Shown: positions 53,843-62,696 of the stretch, piece by piece
How the letters are laid out: each line of letters begins with the position of its first letter
Numbering within the stretch: position 1 is the first letter of the stretch
Assembly: GCF_900108345.1 (NCBI RefSeq)
Contig: NZ_FNVV01000013.1
Span: forward strand, 1,425,191 to 1,489,190
Source of the DNA: Bacteroides ndongoniae
Lineage (GTDB): Bacteria; Bacteroidota; Bacteroidia; Bacteroidales; Bacteroidaceae
DNA length: 64,000 nt
Direction: 5' to 3'
Notes under the pieces: generated by a model
What the model saw: only the letters and a program-made list of their open reading frames with translations
The model's database searches: none
What the model was told of the DNA's origin: nothing
Position numbers and translations under genes: made by a program

Positions 53843-55698
53843 TGCAGGTTAAAGTTATTGATGTTGAATATTTCGTTTTCTGGCAGTGGCGTATGGTCAG
53901 CTTGCATACGGGGTTGCCAGGTACGTACGTGAATCTTCGGGGCCGTTTCGTCACGGAAGTCCCACAGTAGGAACAGATACCCGTCGTCGGCATAGATGTC
54001 CGACCGGTACTTCTGTCTCAGGCTGACTCCGTAAATACCTTTCACCGTAGGATGGCGCATGATGTGGAAATCGCTGAACTTCACGTTGATGCTGCGGTTG
54101 GCCTTGAACACCTGTTTCAGACGGTCCAGATACTGCCGTTTGCTCTTAACGTTGTAGACGACTTGTGCAGGCGACAGGTAGCCGGTTTCCTTTTGCGACG
54201 TGTGTACCACGGTGCCTACCACAATAAGGGCGTTTTCGCTGAACAGCTGTTCCAGAAAGTCGATATCCTTGGTTGTATACGAAGTACGCAGATGCTCTAC
54301 GTAGTTCAGTATCATCTGTCTGTTCCCTGCATCCTTTTCGTCCAGTTTGCCCGATACCACTTTGATGGCTTCCTGATAGAACGGATGCTGTTCGCTTACT
54401 TTCCTCCAGTCCTGACTAGCTATATGGCTGGAGGTTTTTGTTGTGGGTTCCGTCGTATGGTTGCCGGATGTTTGTGCAAGGTCTGTGTCTGGGAGCGCAT
54501 TTCCCTGCTTGTCTTCAATGCTTTCAGATTGCAGTTTCATGCTGTTTCCGGCCGATGGACGTTCTATCAGGAAACGCTGCGGACACAACCGGCTGGCAGT
54601 CTGCTCCTCACCGATGACATTATAAGTCACATCTCCCTGCGGATTCCCTTCCTTATCAATCAGCAGGTATCGTCCCTTTTGCCGGGCTACGGCAAGTCCT
54701 TCATGGTAATAGTGCCCGATGGAATCGTATTGAAATTGGATAGCTGCCTGATTTCTGGGATCGACCACTGCCCATTTCCCGTTCTTACAGATGGCTGTGA
54801 GCCCGTGGTTAGTCAGGTATATTTTGTCGTAGATGCTCGGAATCAGCGGTTGCCCCTGGCGGTCGATAACGCCCTGTCCTTCCTCCGTTTCTACCACAGC
54901 CATATCATTCTTGTATGGCAATGCCAGGCGAAACTTTTCGGGCAGATAGAGTTCCGGTTCTCCCTGCCGGTTCAGGTAGCCGAAGTGACGGGTACCCAAT
55001 TCGCAGAACAGAAGACGGTTGTCAGACAGTCTGGCATCGAGCAGCGAGTTGGACAACCGGATGGCCGTCTTTATCTTTCCGTTCCTGTCAATCAGCAGGT
55101 AGCCGCTCTGTCCCTGGCTATTGGTGTTGCCGGCCAGTGCCAGGCCTTCGTGAAAATCGTGTGCCCGGTCGTAAATGGGTGGAATAACGATGTTCCCCTG
55201 TGTATCCATATATCCGTATTTTCCATTGCCTGTGGCAAACAGTGCACGACCTTCGCTGAAGTTATGCATCAGTACGATGTCATATTGCGGATATTGGGCC
55301 GTCGAGGCTACATTGTTTCCCTGTTTGTCTATCAGCAGAATCGGAGAATCTGTTTCCTCCTGAGCAAGTGTCACGTTCTCGAAAAAATGTCCGATGCGTA
55401 CAAAGCTGCGTTGGCTGACGGGATGTGCAGGATCGTGCAGGCTGTAGAGTTGGAGACGTCCTTCTTCATTTGCCAGACTGAACATGCCTCCTACAACGGC
55501 CGATGGCCGATGTTCGAAGCTCCCGGCAGGCTGTAGTACGGTCCCGTCGGTGGCTATCAACCCCCACGTTGTTCCATCGTTACGGAACGGAAGAGCCTCA
55601 ACAGGATCGGTATCCGAATGGTGGCATGACGACAGGAAAAGAACACAGACAGATAAGCTCGATAAAAGAATATGGAAAATAGGATTGGTTTGTTGCAT
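53839..55698 (-). CDS. WG-repeat surface lipoprotein
   Basis: A 619-residue lipoprotein (LFLSSC, Cys25). The region 40-370 is a chain of WG repeats (TWGLIATDGTVLQP, KYGYMDTQGNIVIPPIYDRA, GYLLIDRNGKIKT, GVIDRQGQPLIPSIYDKI, KWAVVDPRNQAAIQF). A low-complexity linker (PDTDLAQTSGNHTTEPTTKT) leads to an NTF2/SnoaL-like C-terminal domain (ILNYVEHLRTSYTTKDIDFLEQLF) found in other Bacteroides envelope proteins. It is the first gene of the operon with the barrel and FN3/LRR genes, from a promoter at 55722. Its role is unknown but surface binding or assembly is likely. Confidence 0.83.
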   Translation of the reverse strand: MQQTNPIFHILLSSLSVCVLFLSSCHHSDTDPVEALPFRNDGTTWGLIATDGTVLQPAGSFEHRPSAVVGGMFSLANEEGRLQLYSLHDPAHPVSQRSFVRIGHFFENVTLAQEETDSPILLIDKQGNNVASTAQYPQYDIVLMHNFSEGRALFATGNGKYGYMDTQGNIVIPPIYDRAHDFHEGLALAGNTNSQGQSGYLLIDRNGKIKTAIRLSNSLLDARLSDNRLLFCELGTRHFGYLNRQGEPELYLPEKFRLALPYKNDMAVVETEEGQGVIDRQGQPLIPSIYDKIYLTNHGLTAICKNGKWAVVDPRNQAAIQFQYDSIGHYYHEGLAVARQKGRYLLIDKEGNPQGDVTYNVIGEEQTASRLCPQRFLIERPSAGNSMKLQSESIEDKQGNALPDTDLAQTSGNHTTEPTTKTSSHIASQDWRKVSEQHPFYQEAIKVVSGKLDEKDAGNRQMILNYVEHLRTSYTTKDIDFLEQLFSENALIVVGTVVHTSQKETGYLSPAQVVYNVKSKRQYLDRLKQVFKANRSINVKFSDFHIMRHPTVKGIYGVSLRQKYRSDIYADDGYLFLLWDFRDETAPKIHVRTWQPRMQADHTPLPENEIFNINNFNLQ

Positions 55699-55721
55699 GG
55701 TTTTACATCGTTATGTGACGG

Positions 55722-55729
55722 CAAAGATA
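55722..55729 (-). promoter_or_regulatory. -7 box for the WG-repeat operon
   Basis: TATCTTTG on the - strand matches TAnnTTTG, about 24 bases before the gene. The -33 region lacks a clear TTTG. Confidence 0.55.
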
Positions 55730-55738
55730 ACTTAAAAT

Positions 55739-55793
55739 GAGATGCCTATCCTTCTTTTCCCATAAAAAATGAGAAAAGAAAGGATGGCATCTC
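55739..55793 (-). terminator. Long terminator of the fimbrillin/M64 operon
   Basis: GAGATGCC-ATCCTT-CTTTTC and GAAAAG-AAGGAT-GGCATCTC form a stem of about 20 pairs, just downstream of the fimbrillin gene that ends at 55813. It separates two same-strand operons. Confidence 0.7.
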
Positions 55794-55812
55794 CCTACCA
55801 GTTAATGCAACT

Positions 55813-56709
55813 TTATTCGTCCCAATTTTCCAACTCTCCTCCTATTTCAATCTTTATCTGCTCCGGATTTTTAGAAACAACCAATTGCACGGAATGCTGT
55901 ATGCCTGGTTTAAAGACAAACTTGCTTTCGTACAGGTAAGACACTCCTTTCATGATGACCTCCACCAGCGGCTGACGGTTGTCCAGGCGTTGGGGAACGA
56001 TGATGGCCGAATAGGTATGGTTCCCCAGACTCTTGGCCTGTATACTTTGCCGGGTGCCGTACGTGTAGCGTGTCACTACACCGGCACTCAGGTCAATGGT
56101 GGCTTCGGGCACCGTGTTGTGGATAAATACTTCAGCATTTTCCGGCAGGTCGCCTTCAAAATCTTCCCCTTTGACCAGCTGGATCAGCATGCGGCTCATG
56201 CGGTGGGCAAACTGAAGGTTGACAGGTGAATTGCTCGCACTGACGTTCTGTTGGCCAGCCCATAAGAAGTCGCTCGCTTCGTATTCTCCTTCGGCCGACT
56301 GGTTGGTCGACACGCTGAAAGGCAGATTGTCCACCGAAGTTACCGGTTTCATTTGCGGATAGTACGCATAGATGTTGTAAGTGCCTCCGTCCCAGTATAC
56401 GGGCTTTTCGGTTGTCCATTGGCTCCCGTCGAAAGTCAGGGCGGCATTGTTCACGTAGTTGCCCGAAACTTCCAGTGGGGTATCTTTGCGGGTGATGAAC
56501 AGACCGACCCGGTCTCCACTTTCAAAGGATGTAGTCGTCACCCTTGAGTCGGCAACCGCTTGCCGTGGGTGCATGACGTTGAAAGTCATCACATTCTCAT
56601 CTTCGGCAGCAGGTAGCGGCGATTCGTTGTCGCTGCATCCGCTTCCCACCATCAGCAGGACTGACAGGAGTCCTGCTTCCAGTATATGGTGTAACTTGTT
56701 ATTGTTCAT
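55813..56709 (-). CDS. Fimbrillin family (Mfa-like) lipoprotein
   Basis: A 298-residue lipoprotein (MVGSGC, Cys25). The sequence has the fimbrillin pattern: RVTTTSFESGDRVGLFI, WTTEKPVYWDGGTYNIYAYYP, EYEASDFLWAG, NLQFAHRMSRMLIQL and C-terminal strands (LVEVIMKGVSYLYESKFVFKPGI). Such proteins are pilin precursors or surface proteins; lipid anchoring and removal of the first strand by gingipain-like proteases allow donor-strand polymerisation in related systems. It is the last gene of an operon whose other members have the same N-terminal domain. Confidence 0.85.
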   Translation of the reverse strand: MNNNKLHHILEAGLLSVLLMVGSGCSDNESPLPAAEDENVMTFNVMHPRQAVADSRVTTTSFESGDRVGLFITRKDTPLEVSGNYVNNAALTFDGSQWTTEKPVYWDGGTYNIYAYYPQMKPVTSVDNLPFSVSTNQSAEGEYEASDFLWAGQQNVSASNSPVNLQFAHRMSRMLIQLVKGEDFEGDLPENAEVFIHNTVPEATIDLSAGVVTRYTYGTRQSIQAKSLGNHTYSAIIVPQRLDNRQPLVEVIMKGVSYLYESKFVFKPGIQHSVQLVVSKNPEQIKIEIGGELENWDE

Positions 56710-56727
56710 ATCAGTAGGTTTATGACG

Positions 56728-59700
56728 TTATTTGTTTTTCTTGTTGCCCAGCGGACTGCCTTTGTGAATCTTCGGCGGGAGCTGGTAGTTGTGCACACTT
56801 CCTCCACTGTATCGTAAGTTGTCGAAGCTGCGAGTAGCAGCATCGTTGCTCACTACGTCGTTGGCTTTGAAGTCTTCGTAGCTGAACTCTTCGCCAGCAT
56901 ATTGCTTGATGCGTTTCACGATGGCCATACGGCTGATGGTGCTGTAGTAGGGGATGTCGTTGTTCATACAGCTGTTCTGCTCCGAACGGAACACGCCCCG
57001 GCTGTGCATATAGCCACCTTCGAAGATGTCGACAAAGTCGCTGTATTTCTCGTCGAATATCAGCTGGCTCCAGGGCACTTCGTTCATCTTGCCGGTCAGC
57101 GACAGATTTTCGTACCATCCCAAGGCTTTGGCCCAATTGATAGCATCGACATGTCCGCAGCAAGTACATGTACAGAAGTCGATGAACGCATTGTGATAGA
57201 TGTATTCGTCACCCAGTTTGCCGAATCCGTGTCCACCTGCTTCGTGTTGGATCACTCCGCGTGTGTCGAGCGGATAACCATACGTGCTGAGCGGACAGAA
57301 TGCAATGGCCGATCCGTCTTCCCACATTTGGCAGATGCCGCCGTAGTCGGTGCTGTTGGGCACCACAATAACGAGCGATTCTTTCAGATTCTCTGTCGTC
57401 ACGGTAGGCATTTTCAGTGCATAGTCAAAGACAGCATCGTAGTCGCATTTCAATCCTACACCGCCGGTATATGTCGTTTCAAATTTGGCGTAGCGGATGG
57501 TGTTGACCGTACCGATACCCGTTTCCGGTGATACAGCAATGGCGGTATAGACGTTGAAGTAGTCGCGATAGCTCTTGTACGGCTCTATGCCGAAGAAATT
57601 CTCTACCTGATCCTGCATGTCTTTCATATACTTGCCGTCCGAAATGTCCTTGGCGTCATATCCGTCGCCTAAAAAGACGAGGTTGATGCCGCCCCGATTG
57701 CCTTTGCTGGCTTTCTGCAGGTTGATGATTTCGTCTTCGGCATAGATGTAGTCGTATTGCGATACGGTACACTTGTGGCGATAGTCCTGGTCTTTCAGTT
57801 TGAATACGATTTCTCCGCTACGCATGGAGCTTCCCGATGACATCTGATGGATGGTCAGCGTCACTTCTGTCTTTTTGCTGCCCTCGTTCTGCGACAACGT
57901 ACACCAGTCCGGCTTGCTTTCTACTATCCAGTCGCCTTCTGCATCAACAATCAGCGTACGGGTACATTCGGTATTGATTGCATTGGCTATGCTGGGTCGG
58001 CATACCAGCTCGCGATGGGCGGCAATGCGTTTGAAGTCGCACCAACCCGATGCGGCCTGATATTGCTGAATGGCACTTTCCGGTACTTCAAGGGTGAAGT
58101 TGTCTTTGGCTACGCCATCGAAGGCTCCTGTTTGCACATAAGGAGGTGTAGAACCCTTGCAGACGATGCTACCGATACCAAAGCAATCCTGGAAAGCACC
58201 GCCTTCTTCATAGTAGCTGGCTTCGTAGCGAATACTTTCAAGGCTTTCAGGAAATACGAGTCCTTCGATGCCACTACATTTGGCGAAAGCACCGGCACCG
58301 ATACTTTGAATGCCTTCGGGAAATTCTAGTATACCAATCAGACGCCAGTTGTAGGCGAAGGCTTTATCACCGATTGATGCAATATTAGCAGGCAACTTTA
58401 GTTCTCCAGAGAAATCACAGCCATAAAAAGCACCTATACCTACCATTGTTAGGTTTTTAGGTAATACTAATTCTCCTTTAAGCGGGCTTCCGGAAAATGC
58501 GTCATTCATGATGGTAGTAATTCCGTCATGCAGTTGCAATGTTCCGTTTAATCCTGTATTGCTGAATGCAAATTGCGAGATGACAGTTACACCTTGCGGT
58601 ATTGATAGGTTACCTGTTAAGTTTTTGCAGGAAGCGAATGCACCGTCTCCTATAAATTCGCATTTTCCAGGAAGTCTCAGTTCTCCATAGTAACCAGGAT
58701 TTCCACTAAACGCGTTGTGCCCGATGTATTTTAGATTGTCAGGAAGTTTTAATTCGCATGTAAATTTACAACCGTCAAATGCTCCTCCTATATCGACAGC
58801 ACCTCCGCCTCCGATATATTCCAATGTACTTGGCAGAGATAAAGAACCGGTTAAACCGTTACACCACAGAAAGGCACTGGCTCCGATGTGTGTAACACCT
58901 TCAGGTATAATAATGCTACCTGTTAGGCTGATACAGTCACGGAATGCACAGTCACCTATTTTTTTTAGTTTGTCAGGCAATATGATTCGGGCAAGCGATC
59001 TTTTTTCATTCAAGGCACTTTCTGGGATGATGTCATCCTCGTATTCCCAACTATTATTAGGGAAACCTCCTCCACGGCCTCCGAATTGCCCATGTAAACA
59101 TCTTACTTCTTTCAGATTCAACGATTGCAGTACATCCATCGAATCACGCATGAAGTAGAAGTCCTGCGAGTTTATTTCTCCCGTAATCTTCAGATTCTGC
59201 AATTTTCTGTAATCCTTCTTTGCAGCCGTAATCGAGTCCTTCAGATGCCCGGCTGTAGAGTTGATGACGATGTATTCCTTCATGGTAGCATCGTGCGACA
59301 CGTCGTCGTTCTCCCAAGCGGTGATGGATTCACCTGCCAGTTTGAAGGTATATTCGCCTGTCGCTTCCTTTTTGTTCACCTGAATGGTGAAGTTATGCAT
59401 TTTGCCGCTGACGTAGGTGAAGGCTTCTTCTTTGCTGAAGTTATAGACTACACCGTTGACGGTGATGCTGAACAGCTGTGTGCCTGCCGAAATGGTTTGT
59501 GGCACTACGATGCCGCGGAACACGTTGTCTTTTACGTAAGGGATGATACCGGTAGGGCTCACTTCGCCTGTAGCGCTGACGCTTCCGTCGGCCAGGTTGA
59601 TGACAGCCTTCTGCTTGGTGTTCTTAATCAATACCTGTTTTTCGAGTCCGGCCCATTCACCTTCGGCAAAACCATCGCCCTCGGTCAGCGTGATGCGCGG

Positions 59701-60246
59701 GCTACTCATACGGTGGCGCATAGGCAGACGGATGATTCTTTCCGTAGGAGCCACGTCGGCAGCCTTTCCCCACAGGAAGTCGCTGGCTTCGTAGCCGCCC
59801 ATTTCGTTGCTGGTGGTAGTGGTAGACTGGTCTTTTTTCACTTCGAAAGCATAGGCATTGACGTCCTCGGGCGAGCCGAAGGGGTAGTAACCATAAATAT
59901 CGATGTGCGTATGATCGTCTTTCCAATAGACGTCGTAAGCCGAGTTCCACTTGTAGGCGGCTTCGTCGAACGTATGCTTCACGTTGTTGCCGCGGTTACC
60001 GCTGTTTTGCAGCGTACCCGGTGTACTTCCCTGATAGTCTACGATGTAGACACCCATTTCGTCGCCATCGCAGAAACCGTTGTCGTTGACACGTGTCACG
60101 GCCACCTGTTCTATCTCTCCGGACAGAACGATGGGGCGTCTGTTTTCCTCCTGCGATCCGTTCGGACCGAAGGTGTCATCGTTGCACGATGCCAGTGCCC
60201 CGACGAGCATTAGCATAGCCAAGCTGTGAATGATGTTGCTTCTCAT
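56728..60246 (-). CDS. Fimbrillin-LRR-BACON-M64 peptidase fusion lipoprotein
   Basis: A 1172-residue surface protein (ALASC, Cys20) with four parts. Residues 30-320: fimbrillin-like (YKWNSAYDVYWKDDHTHIDI, EASDFLWGKA, LPMRHRMSSPRITL). About 395-725: BspA-type LRR_5 repeats (DCAFRDCISLTGSIIIPEGV, DGAFASCKNLTGNLSIPQGV, KAFAYNWRLIGILEFPEGI). About 745-830: a BACON-like domain (WIVESKPDWCTLSQNEGS). About 835-1130: an M64 (IgA-peptidase type) metallopeptidase, NLVFLGDGYDAKDI and HEAGGHGFGKLGDEY at 1001-1015. The zinc motif reads HExxxH here. It probably is a surface protease directed to a host or mucin target by its repeats. Confidence 0.87.
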   Translation of the reverse strand: MRSNIIHSLAMLMLVGALASCNDDTFGPNGSQEENRRPIVLSGEIEQVAVTRVNDNGFCDGDEMGVYIVDYQGSTPGTLQNSGNRGNNVKHTFDEAAYKWNSAYDVYWKDDHTHIDIYGYYPFGSPEDVNAYAFEVKKDQSTTTTSNEMGGYEASDFLWGKAADVAPTERIIRLPMRHRMSSPRITLTEGDGFAEGEWAGLEKQVLIKNTKQKAVINLADGSVSATGEVSPTGIIPYVKDNVFRGIVVPQTISAGTQLFSITVNGVVYNFSKEEAFTYVSGKMHNFTIQVNKKEATGEYTFKLAGESITAWENDDVSHDATMKEYIVINSTAGHLKDSITAAKKDYRKLQNLKITGEINSQDFYFMRDSMDVLQSLNLKEVRCLHGQFGGRGGGFPNNSWEYEDDIIPESALNEKRSLARIILPDKLKKIGDCAFRDCISLTGSIIIPEGVTHIGASAFLWCNGLTGSLSLPSTLEYIGGGGAVDIGGAFDGCKFTCELKLPDNLKYIGHNAFSGNPGYYGELRLPGKCEFIGDGAFASCKNLTGNLSIPQGVTVISQFAFSNTGLNGTLQLHDGITTIMNDAFSGSPLKGELVLPKNLTMVGIGAFYGCDFSGELKLPANIASIGDKAFAYNWRLIGILEFPEGIQSIGAGAFAKCSGIEGLVFPESLESIRYEASYYEEGGAFQDCFGIGSIVCKGSTPPYVQTGAFDGVAKDNFTLEVPESAIQQYQAASGWCDFKRIAAHRELVCRPSIANAINTECTRTLIVDAEGDWIVESKPDWCTLSQNEGSKKTEVTLTIHQMSSGSSMRSGEIVFKLKDQDYRHKCTVSQYDYIYAEDEIINLQKASKGNRGGINLVFLGDGYDAKDISDGKYMKDMQDQVENFFGIEPYKSYRDYFNVYTAIAVSPETGIGTVNTIRYAKFETTYTGGVGLKCDYDAVFDYALKMPTVTTENLKESLVIVVPNSTDYGGICQMWEDGSAIAFCPLSTYGYPLDTRGVIQHEAGGHGFGKLGDEYIYHNAFIDFCTCTCCGHVDAINWAKALGWYENLSLTGKMNEVPWSQLIFDEKYSDFVDIFEGGYMHSRGVFRSEQNSCMNNDIPYYSTISRMAIVKRIKQYAGEEFSYEDFKANDVVSNDAATRSFDNLRYSGGSVHNYQLPPKIHKGSPLGNKKNK

Positions 60247-60264
60247 ATATGAGTTCTATTTAAG

Positions 60265-60300
60265 TTTATTCTGTTTATTCTGTTTGTTCTGTTTATTCTG
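60265..60300. repeat. Four tandem 9-base repeats
   Basis: TTTATTCTG occurs four times without spacing (one copy has G for A). The run spans the stop codon of the fimbrillin gene at 60293 and lies ahead of the fusion gene start at 60246. On the mRNA it is (CAGAATAAA)4. Such arrays can change length by slippage and alter spacing or translation of the downstream gene. Confidence 0.75.
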
Positions 60301-61204
60301 CCACGCCACCATGGTCCTCACCATCATCTGTCCAGTCGCCTATATCAACGTTGATGCCGTTGCTGGTCTTCTTGACGGTGATGGTAAACGTATGGCGCTT
60401 GCCACCGACAAAAGTAAATTCCTTTTTCAGGTTGAAGTCACGCCCGTCGATGGTTACGGTGAACAGGTTGTCGGCCAGCGGAATGCTTTGCGGGATCACC
60501 AGTGCTTTGAACTCGTTGTTCTTGCCGCGCAGGAAAGAGACAGATTCTTTCTGCGTACCTGGAGTTACACTGCCGTCCTGCAGGTTCAGTGTGGCCTGGC
60601 ATACAGCCTGGTTCAGCTTCACGCTCACATTCGCCGCTTCCAGTCCTTCGGTGGTGAATCCGTTTCCGGCGCTCACTTTTACTACGGCGCAACTGAACAC
60701 ATGGTCAAGGGTCAGGCCCACCGCTTTTTCGGTAGGCGACACATTCAGCGTCTTGCCCCACAGAAAGTCGCTGGCTTTGTAGTTGGCTTCGGTGCTTTGG
60801 TCGGCCAGTGTCTCGACAGGCATTGCCTTTACGTTGGTCAGCGTACTACTATAAGGATAGTAACCATAGAAGTCGGCCGGAGTAGTTTCATCTTCCCAGT
60901 AGATAGGTGTGGCCGGAGTCCACGTACCATCGTAGGTGAATCGCATGTTATCCACATGGTTACCGGCGTTAAGCAGCGGTCCCGACACCCCTCCGCTGTA
61001 GTTCACCACATAAAGTCCGATTTTGTCGCCAGTCTCAAATCCCGTATCAGTAGCCTTGGTAGAGGTCGCAGTGATGCCGCAACTGAGGGTTATGGGGATT
61101 TTCTTAGACTCGGGTTCCGGTACTTCATCCGTATGATCGGACGAACATCCTGCCACAAACAGTGCAAGCATGGTTGCACACAGAAGTTGATGATATGTTT
61201 TCAT
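60293..61204 (-). CDS. Fimbrillin family (Mfa-like) lipoprotein
   Basis: A 303-residue lipoprotein (LFVAGC, Cys20). It shares with the next two genes: DTGFETGDKIGLYVVNYSGG, TWTPATPIYWEDETTPADFYGYYP, NYKASDFLWGKTLNVSP, then LTLDHVFSCAVVKVSAGNGF and C-terminal strands VKKTSNGINVDIGDWTDD. It closely resembles the N-terminal third of the large fusion protein encoded next, so the operon probably grew by duplication. It is the first gene of the operon and is read from a good promoter at 61226-61256. The last bases overlap a tandem repeat array. Confidence 0.87.
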   Translation of the reverse strand: MKTYHQLLCATMLALFVAGCSSDHTDEVPEPESKKIPITLSCGITATSTKATDTGFETGDKIGLYVVNYSGGVSGPLLNAGNHVDNMRFTYDGTWTPATPIYWEDETTPADFYGYYPYSSTLTNVKAMPVETLADQSTEANYKASDFLWGKTLNVSPTEKAVGLTLDHVFSCAVVKVSAGNGFTTEGLEAANVSVKLNQAVCQATLNLQDGSVTPGTQKESVSFLRGKNNEFKALVIPQSIPLADNLFTVTIDGRDFNLKKEFTFVGGKRHTFTITVKKTSNGINVDIGDWTDDGEDHGGVAE

Positions 61205-61225
61205 ACGTTCGAATTAAATTTGTTA

Positions 61226-61256
61226 CAAAAGTAATAAGACTGTTAATAGCTGTCAA
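61226..61256 (-). promoter_or_regulatory. Promoter of the fimbrillin/M64 operon
   Basis: On the - strand TTG (61256-61254), 20 bases, TACTTTTG (61233-61226) match the Bacteroides consensus; the start codon follows about 22 bases later. Confidence 0.8.
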
Positions 61257-61415
61257 GTTCATAATGGTTCATACGGTGAGATGAGTGGGATATTAGTGGG
61301 TGATGGGCTGTATTTTTACTTTTGAGACAATATATCAAGTTCTTTGTCATTTAAAATAATGTCAAATTCAAGGCTTTTAAAAGTGTATTCGCCAAACAAT
61401 AATTTTTAGTTATCT

Positions 61416-61447
61416 TTTGGATTTTCAAAACTTAACTTCTATTTTTG
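61416..61447 (+). promoter_or_regulatory. Promoter of the ATPase/RloB defence operon
   Basis: TTTG (61416-61419), 20 bases, TATTTTTG (61440-61447) match the Bacteroides consensus exactly. RNA should start near 61452, so translation begins at 61480 rather than at the TTG 61417. Confidence 0.82.
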
Positions 61448-61479
61448 TAGAAATCTTGCAAAAAATAGGAGTTAAGTTT
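61428..61479. promoter_or_regulatory. Operator-like dyad over the promoter and ribosome site
   Basis: The arms AAACTTAACTTCTATTTTTG (61428-61447) and the near-complement at 61459-61479 (CAAAAAATAGGAGTTAAGTT plus T) pair with two mismatches across an 11-base centre. The left arm holds the -7 box and the right arm the GGAG ribosome site. It fits a repressor site, possibly autoregulatory. Confidence 0.6.
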
Positions 61480-62694
61480 ATGATTTTAGAGTTTTGTGTC
61501 AGCAATTACCTGTCAATAAAGGACGAGTTAAAAATATCCTTTGTTGCAACAGCTCTTAAGGATGTTCTTACAGAGTCAAACGATATGATAACTGTGCCCG
61601 ATACAGGATTATCTGTTTTAAGGAGTGCAGTGATTTACGGTGCCAATGCTTCAGGAAAGTCTAATGTTCTGAAGGCTATCGCTTTTTATAGGCGTTTTAT
61701 CACGGACTCTTTCAAAAACAGTCAGGCAGGAGAAGCAATTGATGTAGAGAACTTTCGGTTGAATTCAACTTCAATGAATGAGCCGACTACGATGGAAGCA
61801 ACCTTTATCGTTGAAGGTTTCACTTACCGTTATGGTTTCGAAGTTGACAGTAAAGCAGTACATGCTGAATGGCTATACCAGCGTACAAATAAAAAGAGAG
61901 CTAAAGAAATTGAAATATTCTATAGGACAGAAGAAGAAACCACCGTTCATCAGAAGAGCTCTTTATTGATGGAACTTGTAAACAAGAAAATGGTGCGTGA
62001 CAATGCTTTATTGCTGTCTACTGGAGCACAGTTCAATGAGCCGATAGCAGTCAGTATCTTGCAATGGCTGAATGATATGCAGGTGATATTTGGCAATGAC
62101 GAGGAAAAACTGTGGAAACAGGCTTTAAAGTCTATGGATGATGAGAATCTTCGTTTGCGTATTACGAACTTTGCAAAATATGCAGATTTGGGGATAGACA
62201 ATATCGTAAAAACAGATAACCGCATCGTTAGTACCCACCGTCAATATGATGATGAGGGAAAAGAAACCAATAGTGTAGCCTTTTCATTCAGCAGTAACGA
62301 ATCGGAAGGAACAATAAAATATTTCTCTTTATCATATCCGATCATTGATGCTTTGGATAATGGAAAGTTTCTGGTTATTGATGAACTTAATTCAAAGCTT
62401 CATCCTTTGTTGGTTCGTAAAATCATCAGTCTTTTTAATTCGGCAAAAACAAATCCGAAGGGCGCACAACTGCTTTTTACCACTCATGATACATTCCTGT
62501 TAAGTGCCGGAATGTTTCGTCGTGACCAGATATGGTTTACTCAGAAAAACAGTTTCGGTTCCACTGAAGCATATTCACTGGTTGAATATAAGGTACGCAG
62601 CAATACTCCATTTGAAAGGGATTATCTGTTAGGCAAATATGGTGCAACTCCCATTATCGGTGAAATGGAGAAGGTCTTTAATATGGAGGAATGA
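61480..62694 (+). CDS. AAA_15/21-type ATPase of an AbiL/RloAB-like defence system
   Basis: A 404-residue SMC-like ATPase. It opens MILEFCVSNYLSIKDELKIS, typical of the family, with Walker A GANASGKS (54-61), a long helical middle, ABC-type signature region NESEGTIKYFSLSYPI, Walker B FLVIDELNSKLHPLL and switch His in LLFTTHD. Such ATPases (AbiLi, RloA) pair with RloB-like proteins and protect against phage. The ATG at 61480 has GGAG nine bases ahead and lies 28 bases after the promoter. The stop overlaps or nearly touches the rloB-like start. Confidence 0.87.
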   Translation: MILEFCVSNYLSIKDELKISFVATALKDVLTESNDMITVPDTGLSVLRSAVIYGANASGKSNVLKAIAFYRRFITDSFKNSQAGEAIDVENFRLNSTSMNEPTTMEATFIVEGFTYRYGFEVDSKAVHAEWLYQRTNKKRAKEIEIFYRTEEETTVHQKSSLLMELVNKKMVRDNALLLSTGAQFNEPIAVSILQWLNDMQVIFGNDEEKLWKQALKSMDDENLRLRITNFAKYADLGIDNIVKTDNRIVSTHRQYDDEGKETNSVAFSFSSNESEGTIKYFSLSYPIIDALDNGKFLVIDELNSKLHPLLVRKIISLFNSAKTNPKGAQLLFTTHDTFLLSAGMFRRDQIWFTQKNSFGSTEAYSLVEYKVRSNTPFERDYLLGKYGATPIIGEMEKVFNMEE

Positions 62695-62696
62695 GT

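Noticed and set aside
54052..55536. 494-codon + strand frame opposite the WG-repeat gene
   Set aside because: No domain or initiation signal; the - strand frame has clear WG repeats and a lipobox.
59125..60213. 362-codon + strand frame opposite the fimbrillin-LRR-M64 gene
   Set aside because: Antisense shadow; the - strand has several clear domains.
61417..61479. Upstream TTG start for the defence ATPase
   Set aside because: It lies inside the promoter, upstream of the predicted transcription start; the ATG at 61480 has a proper ribosome site and matches the family start.
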